Assembly (NCBI GenBank): GCA_031216915.1
Contig: JAUFNR010000021.1
Location: forward strand, 124,001 to 188,000
Direction: 5' to 3'
Length of the DNA: 64,000 bases
From: Pictodentalium vernedei
Lineage: Eukaryota; Mollusca; Scaphopoda; Dentaliida; Dentaliidae
Part shown: positions 52,701 to 63,365 of the stretch, one piece after another
Layout of the letters: every line of letters starts with the position of its first letter
How positions within the stretch are numbered: position 1 is the stretch's first letter
Notes under the pieces: generated by a model
What the model was told of the DNA's origin: nothing
Database searches by the model: none
What the model saw: only the letters and a program-made list of their open reading frames with translations
Position numbers and translations under genes: made by a program

Positions 52701-55700
52701 GTTTTGGACACTCATATGGGTGGACTTCCACCCGTGGAGTTATATAACTTTTCACTGCTTATGAAAATGGATTGTGCTCCATCAGCTGTAGGCTGAGCTT
52801 AGGTACGGATTACTTATTTAGCGCATGATACAGCGTGTTGTTTGTGGTTTTCGAGTAACTGCTGCGTGTGAGAATATGTGTTTCACTAATTGGGTGCAGT
52901 TCGAATATACTACTTGTACACTGTTTTATTCGTGAGATCGTATCAGTATTCGGTATGCGTGAAGGTCGATGGCACTGGTGGAGGACCAAAGGTGGATGGC
53001 TTAGCTACCCGTTTCCTCCATTGACCCCTAGACCTCGCTCTAAGGCTCATCTATAATTGCATGCTATACTGTTGAATGCATGTGCTTTACATGATACGAC
53101 GCCGAGGCCGTCAGTGTTTCCAATAAAGTGATCTGGCCCTATTTTTAGCGTGTAAGGCCATATCAGTGTCGGCACGCATTATTAAATATGGCCGTACCAA
53201 AAGGCTCATCAGCATGTGTGTGCTGTATTGTTGGAGGTAATATGCTTTCCAACTATTAGGCTGAGTACACTGCCTGAGTAATTAATTGTCGACATTTCAA
53301 AGGATATTGTCGATAGATTGAGAGCAAGTGTGCAGTGTACGCTATTATTTGTCAGTTCGTGCCCTTTATTTGCACTTAATTTGTGCTGAAAAATCATGTG
53401 GGTGGATTTCCACTCATTGGGATTATATAACCCTTTATTGCCATTAAGAACAGATTAGGCTGTATCAGACGTCAGCACCCTTATTTAAGGGTTATTTATT
53501 TGACTATTGGCTGCTTTATCGAGGAGCTTGGCTGCTTTGTCGATGAGCTTGATTGCGTAAGCGTAGCGTTTGGCTCTTTTATAGAAGAGCTTCGCTTATT
53601 CATAATTTGAACAGCTCACCTATCATATTTGGAAGAGTTTGATAGGTACGGGTATGAAGTCTATCATTCATACTATTTTATCGTTGTCAGAATGTTTGAC
53701 AAGATAGGCTTGTGTATATACAGTTGTGTTTTGCTAACCGACCACTATATTTTGTATTTTCTCATTCAGTTGGTTCCGTAGAAGTCACTTGGAATCAACA
53801 TGGAGATGTTGCTTTTCTCATAGTCAGTCGGATGGTTTTTGACCTAGCTCCCCTTGAGCATTTGGACTGAAGGAGTCCGGGGGAGGCATGTCTCTATGTT
53901 TGTCCATTACTGTGTGAGGTGGACTTTTGTATTTGTTTCAGTGAGTTAGAATGTAGAGCCCCATGTTGGGGGAAAGGAAATCTTGTGGTATTTGTCTGGC
54001 AGAGCCGCTGGTATAACTACAGTTTCGACCGTAAGGTCTTATCAAATAAACAAATACATAAGATTTCGTGTTTAGATTGTGTTTACATGGACCACTTGGT
54101 GTTATGTTGTTGTCAGTTATTATAGCGTGTATGCGCTTGAGAAATATTTCGACTGTTCTGTTGTCTGTGGTGACAAGCAGCTTGTTGAAGCTTTACTGAA
54201 GTGCGATTTTACACTACAGAGGGTGAGTGGTACTACAGAGCGTGGATTAGACTCACTCAGTCATTATGTTTATAGAAGAGAATAGCCTTGTGCTTTTACT
54301 CTCTGCTAATCAATTCAGTCTCTAAGAAGACCGTGTACACGACTGGTATCAGTGTGTTAAGAATGGTGTATTATGTAGACTTTGAGGCTACGCTACGTAT
54401 ATAACTGATATGATCAGATCAGCTTGTGAAATTGTCACGTACAGTGGATCGTTCAAACAGCTGTTATCAGCGTGTAGAGAAGTTGGTATAAGCCGTAGGT
54501 TTTGTTTACACTACGTGCAAGGCTGATGTAGGTATGGTTTTACCAGCTATTAGTACTCGGGTGTGTACCCCGGAATTATGTTGAGGTATTGTTTTCGAAA
54601 GTTCATTTCGCACAGTAGTTGCGGAGGAATCTCAACTCGCACATTAGTTGTGGAGGAATCGTCTCACGCAATACGTGGAAGTCACCTCGTGCTAAAAGCA
54701 GAGGATTTGTAATCATAGAAAACAGACTCGAGAAGTTGATTTTCTGAAATCAAAGTGGGTAGGATAAACTTATGCTTAAAAGAAAGATCCGTTATAAAAT
54801 CATGAATGTAAGCACGTGGAGATATAAAACGAAGCGACACCTATCTATTAATAAGCCAATTATAATGAATTAGCGAGATATTTGATGATTCTGTGTAATC
54901 AGTCTATCAGTTAGCAGTGATGGAAAGCGTGTTGTTTTAACAATCAAAATGATTGAAATGGGGGAGGCAGAAACAAAGGCATGCTTACAGGCAGTTGTGG
55001 GAGTCTGCTACATGACTTTTTGCGAAGAGAGAGTTAGGATGTCTCAAGAGCTAGTCTTGTGGCTGCATGTTTACCACTGCACGTTTAGTGCGAGACATTT
55101 GGTGGGTCCGAAATAGTGTGTATGTGGGGAGGGTGGTACCCCTTCAATACTCTTAAGAGTATGCAGTAACGGCTCTCTGCACGCTGAGTATATGGGCAGA
55201 GAATTGTTATAGATGTCCACGTTTTGGACACTCATATGGGTGGACTTCCACCCGTGGAGTTATATAACTTTTCACTGCTTATGAAAATGGATTGTGCTCC
55301 ATCAGCTGTAGGCTGAGCTTAGGTACGGATTACTTATTTAGCGCATGATACAGCGTGTTGTTTGTGGTTTTTGAGTAACTGCTGCGTGTGAGAATACGTG
55401 TTTCGCTAATTGGGTGCAGTTCGAATATACTACGTGTACACTGTTTTATTCGTGAGATCGTATCAATATTTGGTATGCGTGAAGGTCGATGGCACTGGTG
55501 GAGAACCAAAGGTGGATGGCTTAGCTACCCGTTTCCTCCATTCACCCCTAGACCTCGCTCTAAGGCTCATCTATAATTGCATGCTACACTGTTGAATGCA
55601 TGTGCTTTACATGATATGACGCCGAGGCCGTCAGTGTTTCCAATAAAATGATCTGGCCCTATTTTTAGCGTGTAAGGCCGTATCAGTGTCGGCGCGCAGT

Positions 55701-55971
55701 ATTAAATATGGCCGTACCAAAAGGCTCATCAGCATGTGTGTGCTGTATTGTTGGAGGTAATGGGCTGAGTACACTGCCTGAGTAATTAATTGTCGACTTT
55801 TCAAAGGATATTGTCGATAGATTGAGAGCAAGTGTGCAGTGTATGCTATTATTTGTCAGTTCGTGCCCTTTATTTGCACTTAATTTGTGCTGAAAAATCA
55901 TGTGGGTGGATTTCCACTCATTGGGATTATATAACCCTTTATTGCCATTAAGAACAGATTAGGCTGTATCA
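49705..55971 (+). repeat. macrosatellite, about 2.5 direct units of 2.5-2.7 kb
   Basis: Units begin at about 49708, 52431 and 54952, keyed by GGGGAGGCAGAAACAA. The third unit is cut at 55971, where the DIRS-type gag begins. Unit 1 is longer because a block of about 177 bp (about 51845-52020) is duplicated. It is itself built of TCGCACA-TAGTTGCGGAGGAAT subunits. Each unit also has two diverged internal copies of a TGGACTTCCACCCGTGGAGT-type segment about 685 bp apart (near 50000 and 50690). No gene is recognised. The longest frames are short and not conserved in length among units. Confidence 0.8.
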
Positions 55972-58018
55972 CCCCCTTCGTGGGGGATGTGCAGTCTTTT
56001 CTGTGGTGGATACTGCTGGAGTTGTTGAGTTGTCTGGTGAAGAGATGCCTGGTTCCGGGACAATGGTCCCTCTCCAGTCGACATCTGAGGCTGTCACTAG
56101 GTTTGTGACTCCTTCTTTGGAGTCGAGCTCGGTTGCTCTCTCCCCTTTTCCACCAGTTTCAACAGCTCGTCGTATCTGCTGCTACTGCTGTTCCATCTGC
56201 AACGTCATCGGTCACTGCTTCAGCCGGCCTCGGCTTATCCCTGCAGTGGTCTGCAGCGATGTCTGGTAGTGTGGACGTGTACGTGGGGTATCGGCCTCAG
56301 CCTTCCCTGACTTCAACTCGGCAAAGTTGGAAGGGGCTGCCGACCGATCCCTCTGCTGTGGCCTCTCAGCCATTGAGCATAGCAGTTTTATCCCTGCAGG
56401 GGTCTGCAGAGATGTCTGGTAGTGTGGACATGGGGTATCGGCCTCAGCCTTCCCTGACTTCAACTCGGCGAAGTCGGAAGGGGCTGCCAGTCGAACCCTC
56501 TGCTGTGGTCTCTCAGCTGTCGAGCACCGCAGTTTTCTCTTTGGATTCGGATGTTCATGGTCGGGCCACCATGAACTCTGTGGCATTTCCTGACCCGGCA
56601 CTCTGGTCCCATGGCCAGTTTTGCAGGACCAACACCTTTTGTACAGCCTGGACCTTGTGTCCCTCAGAGGTCCGCGGCGACTCTCCTGAGTTCCCGCTCT
56701 GTAGATCCTCGGGGTATGTCATATCCCTAGACACATCTGCCTTCAGATGTTTTGGCTCCCACCCGTCATCCCACGTCTGGTGTGTTTGAGGATCGTGACC
56801 CTTTCCTGGTTAAAAGGGTCAGGAGTGAAGCCACTTTGCCATTTCGTTCCCATGTCGAACCGGTCGACACGGTGGTGAGCTTAGGGAGGCCCTCTACTTG
56901 CTCACTCAGGTTCTTTCCAAGAGCCTTCCTGTTGCTTCCAGCGAGGCTACTAGTGGTTTTCAGGTGCCCCCCTGCAGCGCCGTCTCCCGGGATTGGAAGC
57001 GGGCCGCTTTCTGATCCCTCAGGTGTGCCTACACCATGGAAGGCATCGGCTGGTTTGTCCATGATACCTGACGTCGAGAGCCTACAGCCTTCTGACTTGG
57101 GAGCAGCTTTTGACTTTGTGTTTGGGTTCCTTCCAGATCGATCTCAAACCATCAAACCAGCCGACAGTGTCAGCCAGGCTGCGATCATCGGTCGCGCGCC
57201 TACAGCCTGTGGAGCAAACTGCTTCTGGGCGCCTTCGACTGTGCCAATCGGTACAGGTGGTTGAAGCGTTTTCAGATTTGGACTCTAAGCTGAGTTCCAA
57301 GGCTATGAAGATTTCGTTCTTCACCAGGGTTGACACCTTTTTGTCTCCAGTGCGTTATCGTTCCTGCGATTCCGCCAATCCGTCAGTCTGCCAGACTTTG
57401 ATCAGGACTCCAACTCCCTCGGGCTTTCCAAGCCCAAGTCGACCGTTATTCCTATGGCGACTCTGGAGTCCCTGTTGGGCTTATCGAGAGAGATGCTGGG
57501 CATGCTTTCTCTCTCGGATCATGTCGTATCTGCTTTAGCTGCCTCCAGATCAGTTTGACAATGTACAGGCTCCTTTGTGTGTGCTTTCCAAGGCCCTCAT
57601 GCACATGCATGCCTGTAACATGGCTAACTTGGAATTAGTTCCCAGGGATGCTGTGTTGGACACACGCCATTCCCTTCCTGAAGGGCAGCGCGCTGCTCTT
57701 CGATCTTCTTCTTTGGCTGGTCCGCAACTATTTCATGGTTCCGTGGCGACAGTCCGGGATGAAGTCCTACGTCATTCCATAGACCAGCCGCTGCTTCGTC
57801 AGCTTGATCAGCCTTCTGTTGGAGGCAGGGGCCGTCCAAAGCCTAACATGCGCCCTTCTGCTTCCTCTGCGAAGCCAAGGGCTGACCCTCCTGCCGCCGC
57901 TTCTACTTACTCACGGGGTAAGGGTAAGCGTCGGCAAGCTAGAGGGAGGACTCCGGATTCTTCATATAGTAGAGGAGGTGGTTTCTTCTCTCATGGGCCT
58001 CGCCGAGGCTCAAAATGA
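55972..58018 (+). pseudogene. DIRS-type retrotransposon gag-like region
   Basis: GC-richer than the surroundings and open in three shifting plus-strand frames (56133-56789, 56752-57264, 57110-57538, 57575-58018). It is rich in Ser, Pro and Arg. The last frame has ALMHMHACNMANLELVPRD, RHSIDQPLLRQL and a basic tail with YSRGKGKRRQARGRT and RGGGFFSHGPRRG, as in DIRS gag proteins. An internal direct duplication of about 150 bp is visible (about 56236-56385 and 56391-56535). Assignment rests mainly on what follows: reverse transcriptase leader and tyrosine recombinase in the right order. Several frameshifts show it is dead. Confidence 0.6.
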
Positions 58019-58021
58019 AGG

Positions 58022-58214
58022 TCCTCACCTCGATTCATCCCAGGTTGGAGGAAGGATATCAGAATTCGCAGACAGTTGGGCTGCAATCACATCTGATCCT
58101 TGGATGTTAGATGTTGTTTGGTCCGGGCTGCGGATATCCTTCCAGAGGCATCCAACTCTGTTGAGAGTGCCTCTTCCAACACAAATTCCTTTAGACGTTA
58201 CACAGCCCTTGCAA
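58022..58214 (+). pseudogene. DIRS-type reverse transcriptase, N-terminal stub
   Basis: Reads VGGRISEFADSWAAITSD, then PWMLDVVWSGLRISF and PLPTQIPLDV. This matches the conserved leader before the DIRS reverse transcriptase palm (VGGRL...W...DPWVL...GY...F). The sequence then changes abruptly at about 58215 to a small inverted-repeat unit. The palm and RNase H are missing. Confidence 0.65.
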
Positions 58215-58294
58215 TTGGCGTCGGCATTCGGCAGTGCCGAGGCAAAAGCCGAGGTGATTTTGTTTTGCGTCGGCAGAAATAATGCCGACGCCAA
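58215..58294. repeat. 80-bp inverted-repeat unit
   Basis: Perfect 14-bp ends TTGGCGTCGGCATT and AATGCCGACGCCAA, with an inner small palindrome CGGCAGTGCCG. It lies exactly where the DIRS reverse transcriptase stops. Confidence 0.65.
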
Positions 58295-58314
58295 ACAGTG
58301 TCCGTGTGCGTTAA

Positions 58315-58546
58315 CCCTTTACCTAACATGAAAAGCAGACGACACTTGTAAAAAAAATTATTGAACAACTAATTTTTTTAATTTTTTGTCTCAAAAACAT
58401 AGGTTATGACCCCTCATTGGAACGAGCTCGACGAGCTCGTTCCAATGAGGGGCCATAACCTATGTTTTTGAGACAAATAATGAAAATTAATGAGCGATTT
58501 TTTAGAATAGCGCTGGCCGGTTTTGACCGTTACGTTGGGTAAAGGG
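58315..58546. mobile_element. piggyBac-type MITE with a central 93-bp palindrome
   Basis: TTAA (58311-58314 and 58547-58550) flanks terminal repeats CCCTTTACCTAAC and GTTGGGTAAAGGG. TTAA duplication with CCC-starting ends is characteristic of piggyBac. In the centre, 46-bp arms (58385-58430 and 58432-58477) with one mismatch and a one-base spacer form an almost perfect palindrome. Confidence 0.8.
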
Positions 58547-58550
58547 TTAA

Positions 58551-59279
58551 AGGTAAAACAGAGCATGAGCAAAAATTATCAGATCAGCAGATGCAGATTA
58601 AAAAGATTGTCTTTTTGACAAAACATGCTATTAATTCAGATTAATTTAGAAAAATATATCCCACCATTATCTAGACCAAACTCCATCTTAATAAGAGAAA
58701 GAAACACGGATTGTGTCCGGAGCGGAACATCATTTTGTTGAAAAGGCAAAAGGCGTTTCCGTCAGAATTGATACGTTTACCTGGGAACAATTGGACCTAG
58801 GAGATTTCGGCCTTCTATTATTAAGAGGAATTTTGCAGTAAAAAATGAACAAATTATTCTTAGCAAAAGCCAATTAAGTATTTTAAAAATGTTAATTTGA
58901 TTTATTCATCGGTGCAGATCTGTCGAATAAAATGAATGTGTGTCAGTTGTGGTGGTGTGGATTACGGTACATGTAACGATGTTGGGGAAATTCAGAATAC
59001 AGGAGAAGTGACCCAAAACAAAGTCAGTCCATGCGAGAACTCGGTCCAACACAAATTCAGTTCATAAGAAAACTCGGTCCGCGTAATTATTCAAGTTAGC
59101 TCATACAAAATCAGCTTGTGCGAGAAAACCCTTTTGAGATCCCATGAGGGATATCTACTGAAAAAAGTCAACATCAGAGTTCCTTCTGCTTCTTGCTTCT
59201 GCAGTTTTAAGTAAACATGAGGCACCTTTCAAAACAAAACAAAAAAACATTGTCTCGAAATTGGAGTGTACAACGGATC
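58551..59279. other. gene-free stretch
   Basis: No supported gene. A short direct repeat of an ACTCGGTCC-type segment is visible near 59038-59082. Confidence 0.4.
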
Positions 59280-59812
59280 AGGGACAACCCGCCCCAGGGA
59301 CAACCTGCCCCAGGCCTATTTTTGGGGCGGGTTGTCCCGATTTTTTTCTGATTTTTGAAAAAACTACGAAAATATGAAACAGAGGAATATTGTGTACTTT
59401 CGCAACCCGTTCAGCGTCACAAGTGTCAGAAATTTGGGCACTTGTCACACAAATGCATCGGGGAACAACAATGTATGAAATGCACCCACAAACACATCGT
59501 GAAGGCGTGCAATGCCCCAATTGCGAGGCAACACCCCAGCAATTATCGGGAGTGTAGCCACTTCAAAAAAGTAAAAATAAACATCCAGCTTAAAGCTCTA
59601 AATGTAAGTAGTGCCGAGAACTCGTCTTCACCTTATTCCACGTGCACCCTAATGGCTGGCTCTATTTTGTCCATTGGCATTTTGTCTACGCACCTCCAAT
59701 ATCATAGTCAAATAACTGATAACTGCGGCGCATGAAAAACTTGGGGCGGGTTGTCCTGGGCGGGTTGTCCCAGTCGGTTTGGGGCGGGTTGTCCCTGGGG
59801 TGGGTTGTCCCA
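59280..59812. mobile_element. candidate element: inverted GC-rich arrays flanking a captured LINE gag fragment
   Basis: The unit GGGGCGGGTTGTCCC or its reverse complement occurs about seven times: two inverted units then one forward unit on the left (59281-59338), and four forward units on the right (about 59741-59812). Between them is a LINE ORF1 fragment (next entry). The arrangement looks like a mobile unit whose termini are short tandem arrays. No target duplication is obvious. Confidence 0.5.
59355..59735 (+). pseudogene. LINE ORF1 (gag-like) fragment with zinc knuckles
   Basis: Reads RHKCQKFGHLSHKC (knuckle with one ligand lost), QQCMKCTHKHIVKAC (a CX2CX3HX4C knuckle), then HPSNYRECSHFKKVK and ALNVSSAENSSSPYS. 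It matches the ORF1 remnant of LINE-3 (33540-34050). The nucleic-acid-binding knuckles are typical of Jockey-type ORF1. There is no start codon context, no following ORF2 and a stop at 59735, so it is a captured fragment. Confidence 0.7.
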
Positions 59813-59996
59813 TTCCTTGTGTAAAACGGGATATGATTCGAATCAGAATTACAGGGTGCGAATGAATGCAGGAATGTTAAGGTGTGTGTGTAAGGGTGGG
59901 GTCAGGGTCGGCATCACTGATCTCCAATTTTGGAAGTGGGGTGGGCAATACAAATTAGTGGGTAGGATTGAATCTCGGAATGAAGGGGCGAGGGCA

Positions 59997-60059
59997 GTAC
60001 ACAAGTCAAAGTGGAAATGATAACAAACTTTGTTATTAGTTTCACTTTGACTTGTGTAC
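59997..60059. repeat. 31-bp-arm palindrome
   Basis: GTACACAAGTCAAAGTGGAA (from 59997) is mirrored to 60059 with a one-base spacer at 60028 and about two mismatches. Purine-rich sequence on the left and pyrimidine-rich on the right suggest the inversion once extended further. Confidence 0.75.
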
Positions 60060-60343
60060 CGCCCCCTTCCCTCCCCCCCACGTTATATTATTTATTAATA
60101 AAACAGATAACAATTTTTATATTGATAAAATTTTATTATCTTTTGTTTCAATCCGTTCATGACATAATGATAATAATATTATATATGATCAATAAGGAAT
60201 ACAACGAATTAACATCATGCGTGTCACATTTACTCAAGAACAATGTCAAATTAGGATCACTCAAACTTTGAAAGAATCCGGAGACAGATTTTTATACGCA
60301 TAAATAATTTACAAACTGAAAGTGATGGAGTCGGCACTTTTCC

Positions 60344-60406
60344 TTGAAAAGGCCTAGGACTTTGCAGCTTACCCCAAGATGGAATCTTTCTTGGGTGCTG
60401 CTTTGC

Positions 60407-60442
<36 letters not shown>

Positions 60443-61092
60443 GCGCCGTTTGAACCTTTATCCAAGGTGGATATGCATTTTCTCACATACAAGACGGCTT
60501 TTCTGATGGCTTTTGCCTCAGCCAGATTCGTTAATGAACTTCACACCCTCTCAGTTGACCCAGCCTTTTTCAGGAGCTCTCCCCACAGTGTTACGTTTAC
60601 CCCAATTGCTCCTTTCTGGCCAAGAATCAGATACCAGGAACTTCTCCAACTCCTATCTGTATCAGGGCTCTTCCTTCTGCAGAGGGTAACCGCCCTTTGC
60701 TCTGTCCAGTTCATGCAATTCGCATTTATCTCAATCAGACGCAGTTCATTAGGAAAGGCAGGAAACAATTTTTTCTGTCTCTTATTCCTGGTTGACAAAA
60801 AATCTTTTCTCAATCCATTTCTTGATGGATGTGTGTTGCTATTCGCACGGCTTACGCTTGTCTAGCGACTGACGATTGTATTACCAATCGTATTTCTACC
60901 CACAAGGTGCGTGCATTGTCTACCTCTTGGGCTTATACTAACTCTGTCATGTTGTCGGATGTTATGCAGGCAGCCTACTGGAGAAATGCTACTTTCTCCA
61001 CCTATCTGCGTCAGTTACAGGAGCAGTCAGAGGACCTTTTTACTATGAGCCCTCTTTCTTCTGCTCAGGCTGTTGTCTACCCTAGCCTTTAG
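60344..61092 (+). pseudogene. DIRS-type tyrosine recombinase
   Basis: Begins with LTPRWNLSWVLLCL, then a run of 32 G (60409-60440), then VAPFEPLSKVDMHFLTYKTAFLMAFASARFVNELHTLS, the usual N-terminal half. After frameshifts near 60690 and 60840 the catalytic C-terminus follows in another frame: ISTHKVRALSTSWAY (the H-x-x-R pair) and AAYWRNATFSTYLR (with the terminal Tyr), ending at 61092. Such recombinases integrate DIRS circles without target duplication. Separate frames and the poly-G insertion make this copy inactive. Confidence 0.75.
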
Positions 61093-61602
61093 GCTTCTTA
61101 CAAGGTCAGTTCCAACTCAGTGCTGTTACTGCCCTTTCTGTCTGTGCGTCGCACAGAACCATTCACCTCATCTCTCATTGTCTTTTACTAATGATTGTGA
61201 TGCTATGGTTTCATAGGCTAGGGACCTCTTCCTCTGTCCACGGTTCCAGTGAAATTGGGTTATGTGGAGGTTGGTTATGTGATTCCCTCCATCCTATTGT
61301 CTATTCAGCCTGCAGTAAACAGTTGTAGGGTAGGTTGATAAGAAATTTAAATTTTATTGTACATTTCCTTTCTTATTATACCTACCACAATTGTTTACAT
61401 GGAGGCCCTCCCGTCTTCTTATTCGGGTAAGAATCCTTCCTCCCCGCTGATCACATAACTCCAATGTTGGTGGATTCAAAAGAATGATTCATTAGTTACT
61501 GCCCGCGCACTGGTTTACGGAAGCTGTGGATTTGTACTAAGAGAAGAGCGTCCCCTACTGGGTGTGCGACGGTGGCACTCGTCCCAGTTTTGGCTTATTT
61601 TT
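61093..61602. other. probable DIRS 3' region, gene-free
   Basis: Follows the recombinase stop. It includes an inverted pair around TAAGAAATTTAAATTT...TTTCCTTTCTTATTATACC (about 61338-61383). No gene seen, and the DIRS terminus is not defined. Confidence 0.35.
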
Positions 61603-62456
61603 AGCTCAACTTTGGCAAAGCCAAATTTGGGCTTTTGTCATGGCCCATCGCCCGTCATCCATCTGGCCGTCTGTCCGTACGTCAACAATTGGATACGGCT
61701 CGGGCTAGAGGCCGTATTTATGAACCGATCTTTACGAAACTTCTTGGGTACCTTTGTTATGACCGTGGGACGAAATCAATTAAGGAATTTTCTTTAAAAA
61801 TCTTCTTCTTCACATTCAGCAGTCAGAATGTTTTGATATTTGGCATGCAGCATCCTTAGGGGGTGAGATTCAAGTTTGTTCAAGCCAAGTCCCTGGATTC
61901 ATATTTGGGCTCACTGTGGGAGCCCGAATGATAACTTAGTTCCAAATGAAGAATTTTCTTAAAAAATCTTCTTCAGATCCAGCAGATGAATGCTTTTGAT
62001 ATTTGGTATGCAGCATCCTTAGGGGGGTAAGATTCAAGTTTGTTCAAGCCATGTCCCTAGTTCCATAAAATTTGTCTCTCATGACTTCATTCCTCTGTAG
62101 TGTTGATGAAGCATGTCTAACTGAATGTGACCCCAAATACTTCTTTGAACCACTTTGTTTGAATCACTTTGCCCGGTGAGCGATTAACTGGTAGAGTGCT
62201 GGAAGCCCATATTTGGGCTTTACTAAAAGTGACAGGCAATAACTGTCTGTAGCTACATTCTGCCTGAGGAAGCCTTTATTGTCCCTGATATGAATCAGAA
62301 TTTTTATACAATACCTTGCTCTCTGACATTTAATTGGATAGTGCCTATAAGGCATTATCCAATTAAAAGTAATAGAGCAGTATATGATGAGCTTTGATTT
62401 GTTGTCAGAAAAAACTCAGCACTTTACCAGTTAAGGCCCCTTGGGGCCTCATGTTG
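61603..62456. mobile_element. Helentron-like short element
   Basis: Left end AGCTCAACTTTGGCAAAGCC followed by CCGTCATCC/GTCTGTCCGT. It has two diverged internal units (TTTTGATATTTGG, GGGTGAGATTCAAGTTTGTTC) and a right end with the hairpin GGCCCCTTGGGGCC (62437-62450) then CTCATGTTG. Same architecture as 43819-45762 in a shorter form. No gene. Confidence 0.55.
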
Positions 62457-63365
62457 TGCAACTTGACAGTAGCGATAAGATCAAAATCAGAAAGAAACAA
62501 AATACTTACACAATCTGTAGTTTTGTTTACTTTACTTTCTTCCCAGGAAAATTGAAAATTTTCTGTGAGAAAACCGGAAACTATTTACAGAATTACCGCC
62601 CGAACTTAGGAGTGCGCACAAAATCGATGAGTAGTTCATTCACAGTGATATAGCTCACTGATTGTTTAAGTACATGTAGGTCACCCCTGTTTACTTGAAA
62701 TTGGAATCATCTAGAAGCTTAATGGGGTGACTTTAATCAACCAATCAAAAATTAATAGAAAATAGAACAGTGGAGAAATTTCTTATTCTGGAACTTTCTA
62801 TCTGAAGACTATATAAATTACCTCTGTCAACAGAATCAAGACATTCTATTTATCTCACATGGCATTTATTTCATACAGACAGCATTCAGAAGTCACTTGT
62901 TTGCATTCAGCGTTAATTGAATATTGAAGATTATTATTACAGGACAGTGCATTATTGAAGAAGCAGTTGAGAATTTATTACATATTCTTTGGAATATTTT
63001 CTAGAATCTGTGCTTCTTTGTGTATTGGAAAAGTGTTTCCAAAAGAGAATTTATTTATGTAAAAGAGAATTTACTTGAGAAAAGCCAGGATCCTATTTTA
63101 AAACTACCTGTGGCACCAATACTTATTGGATATTTGAATTTTGCTGAATGCTTTATTGGAATTTATTGGAGACTGTTGTAAATTTTGAGTGAACATTTCA
63201 TCACATTTATTGGAGACTGTTTCTGCATAGATAATCTTGGATGTTATAATAGCTGGAACGTTTCTTCATCACTGGATTCTTTTGAAGTTTATTTTGGGCA
63301 AATTGATAAGTATTTCTGTTTTTATTTTTCTGTAAACCAAACAGTGTAAAAGATTTTTGTATCAT
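62457..63365. other. gene-free AT-rich stretch
   Basis: No recognisable gene. Many short TTATTGGA-type motifs recur between 63120 and 63210. Confidence 0.4.

Noticed and set aside
56212..56601. 129-codon minus-strand open frame
   Set aside because: It overlaps the gag-like region on the opposite strand and mirrors its tandem duplication. It is a shadow of GC-rich coding DNA.
57804..58331. Whole 175-codon plus-strand frame as one gene
   Set aside because: Only the middle (58022-58214) matches the DIRS reverse transcriptase leader. The start is out-of-frame gag and the end reads an inverted-repeat unit.
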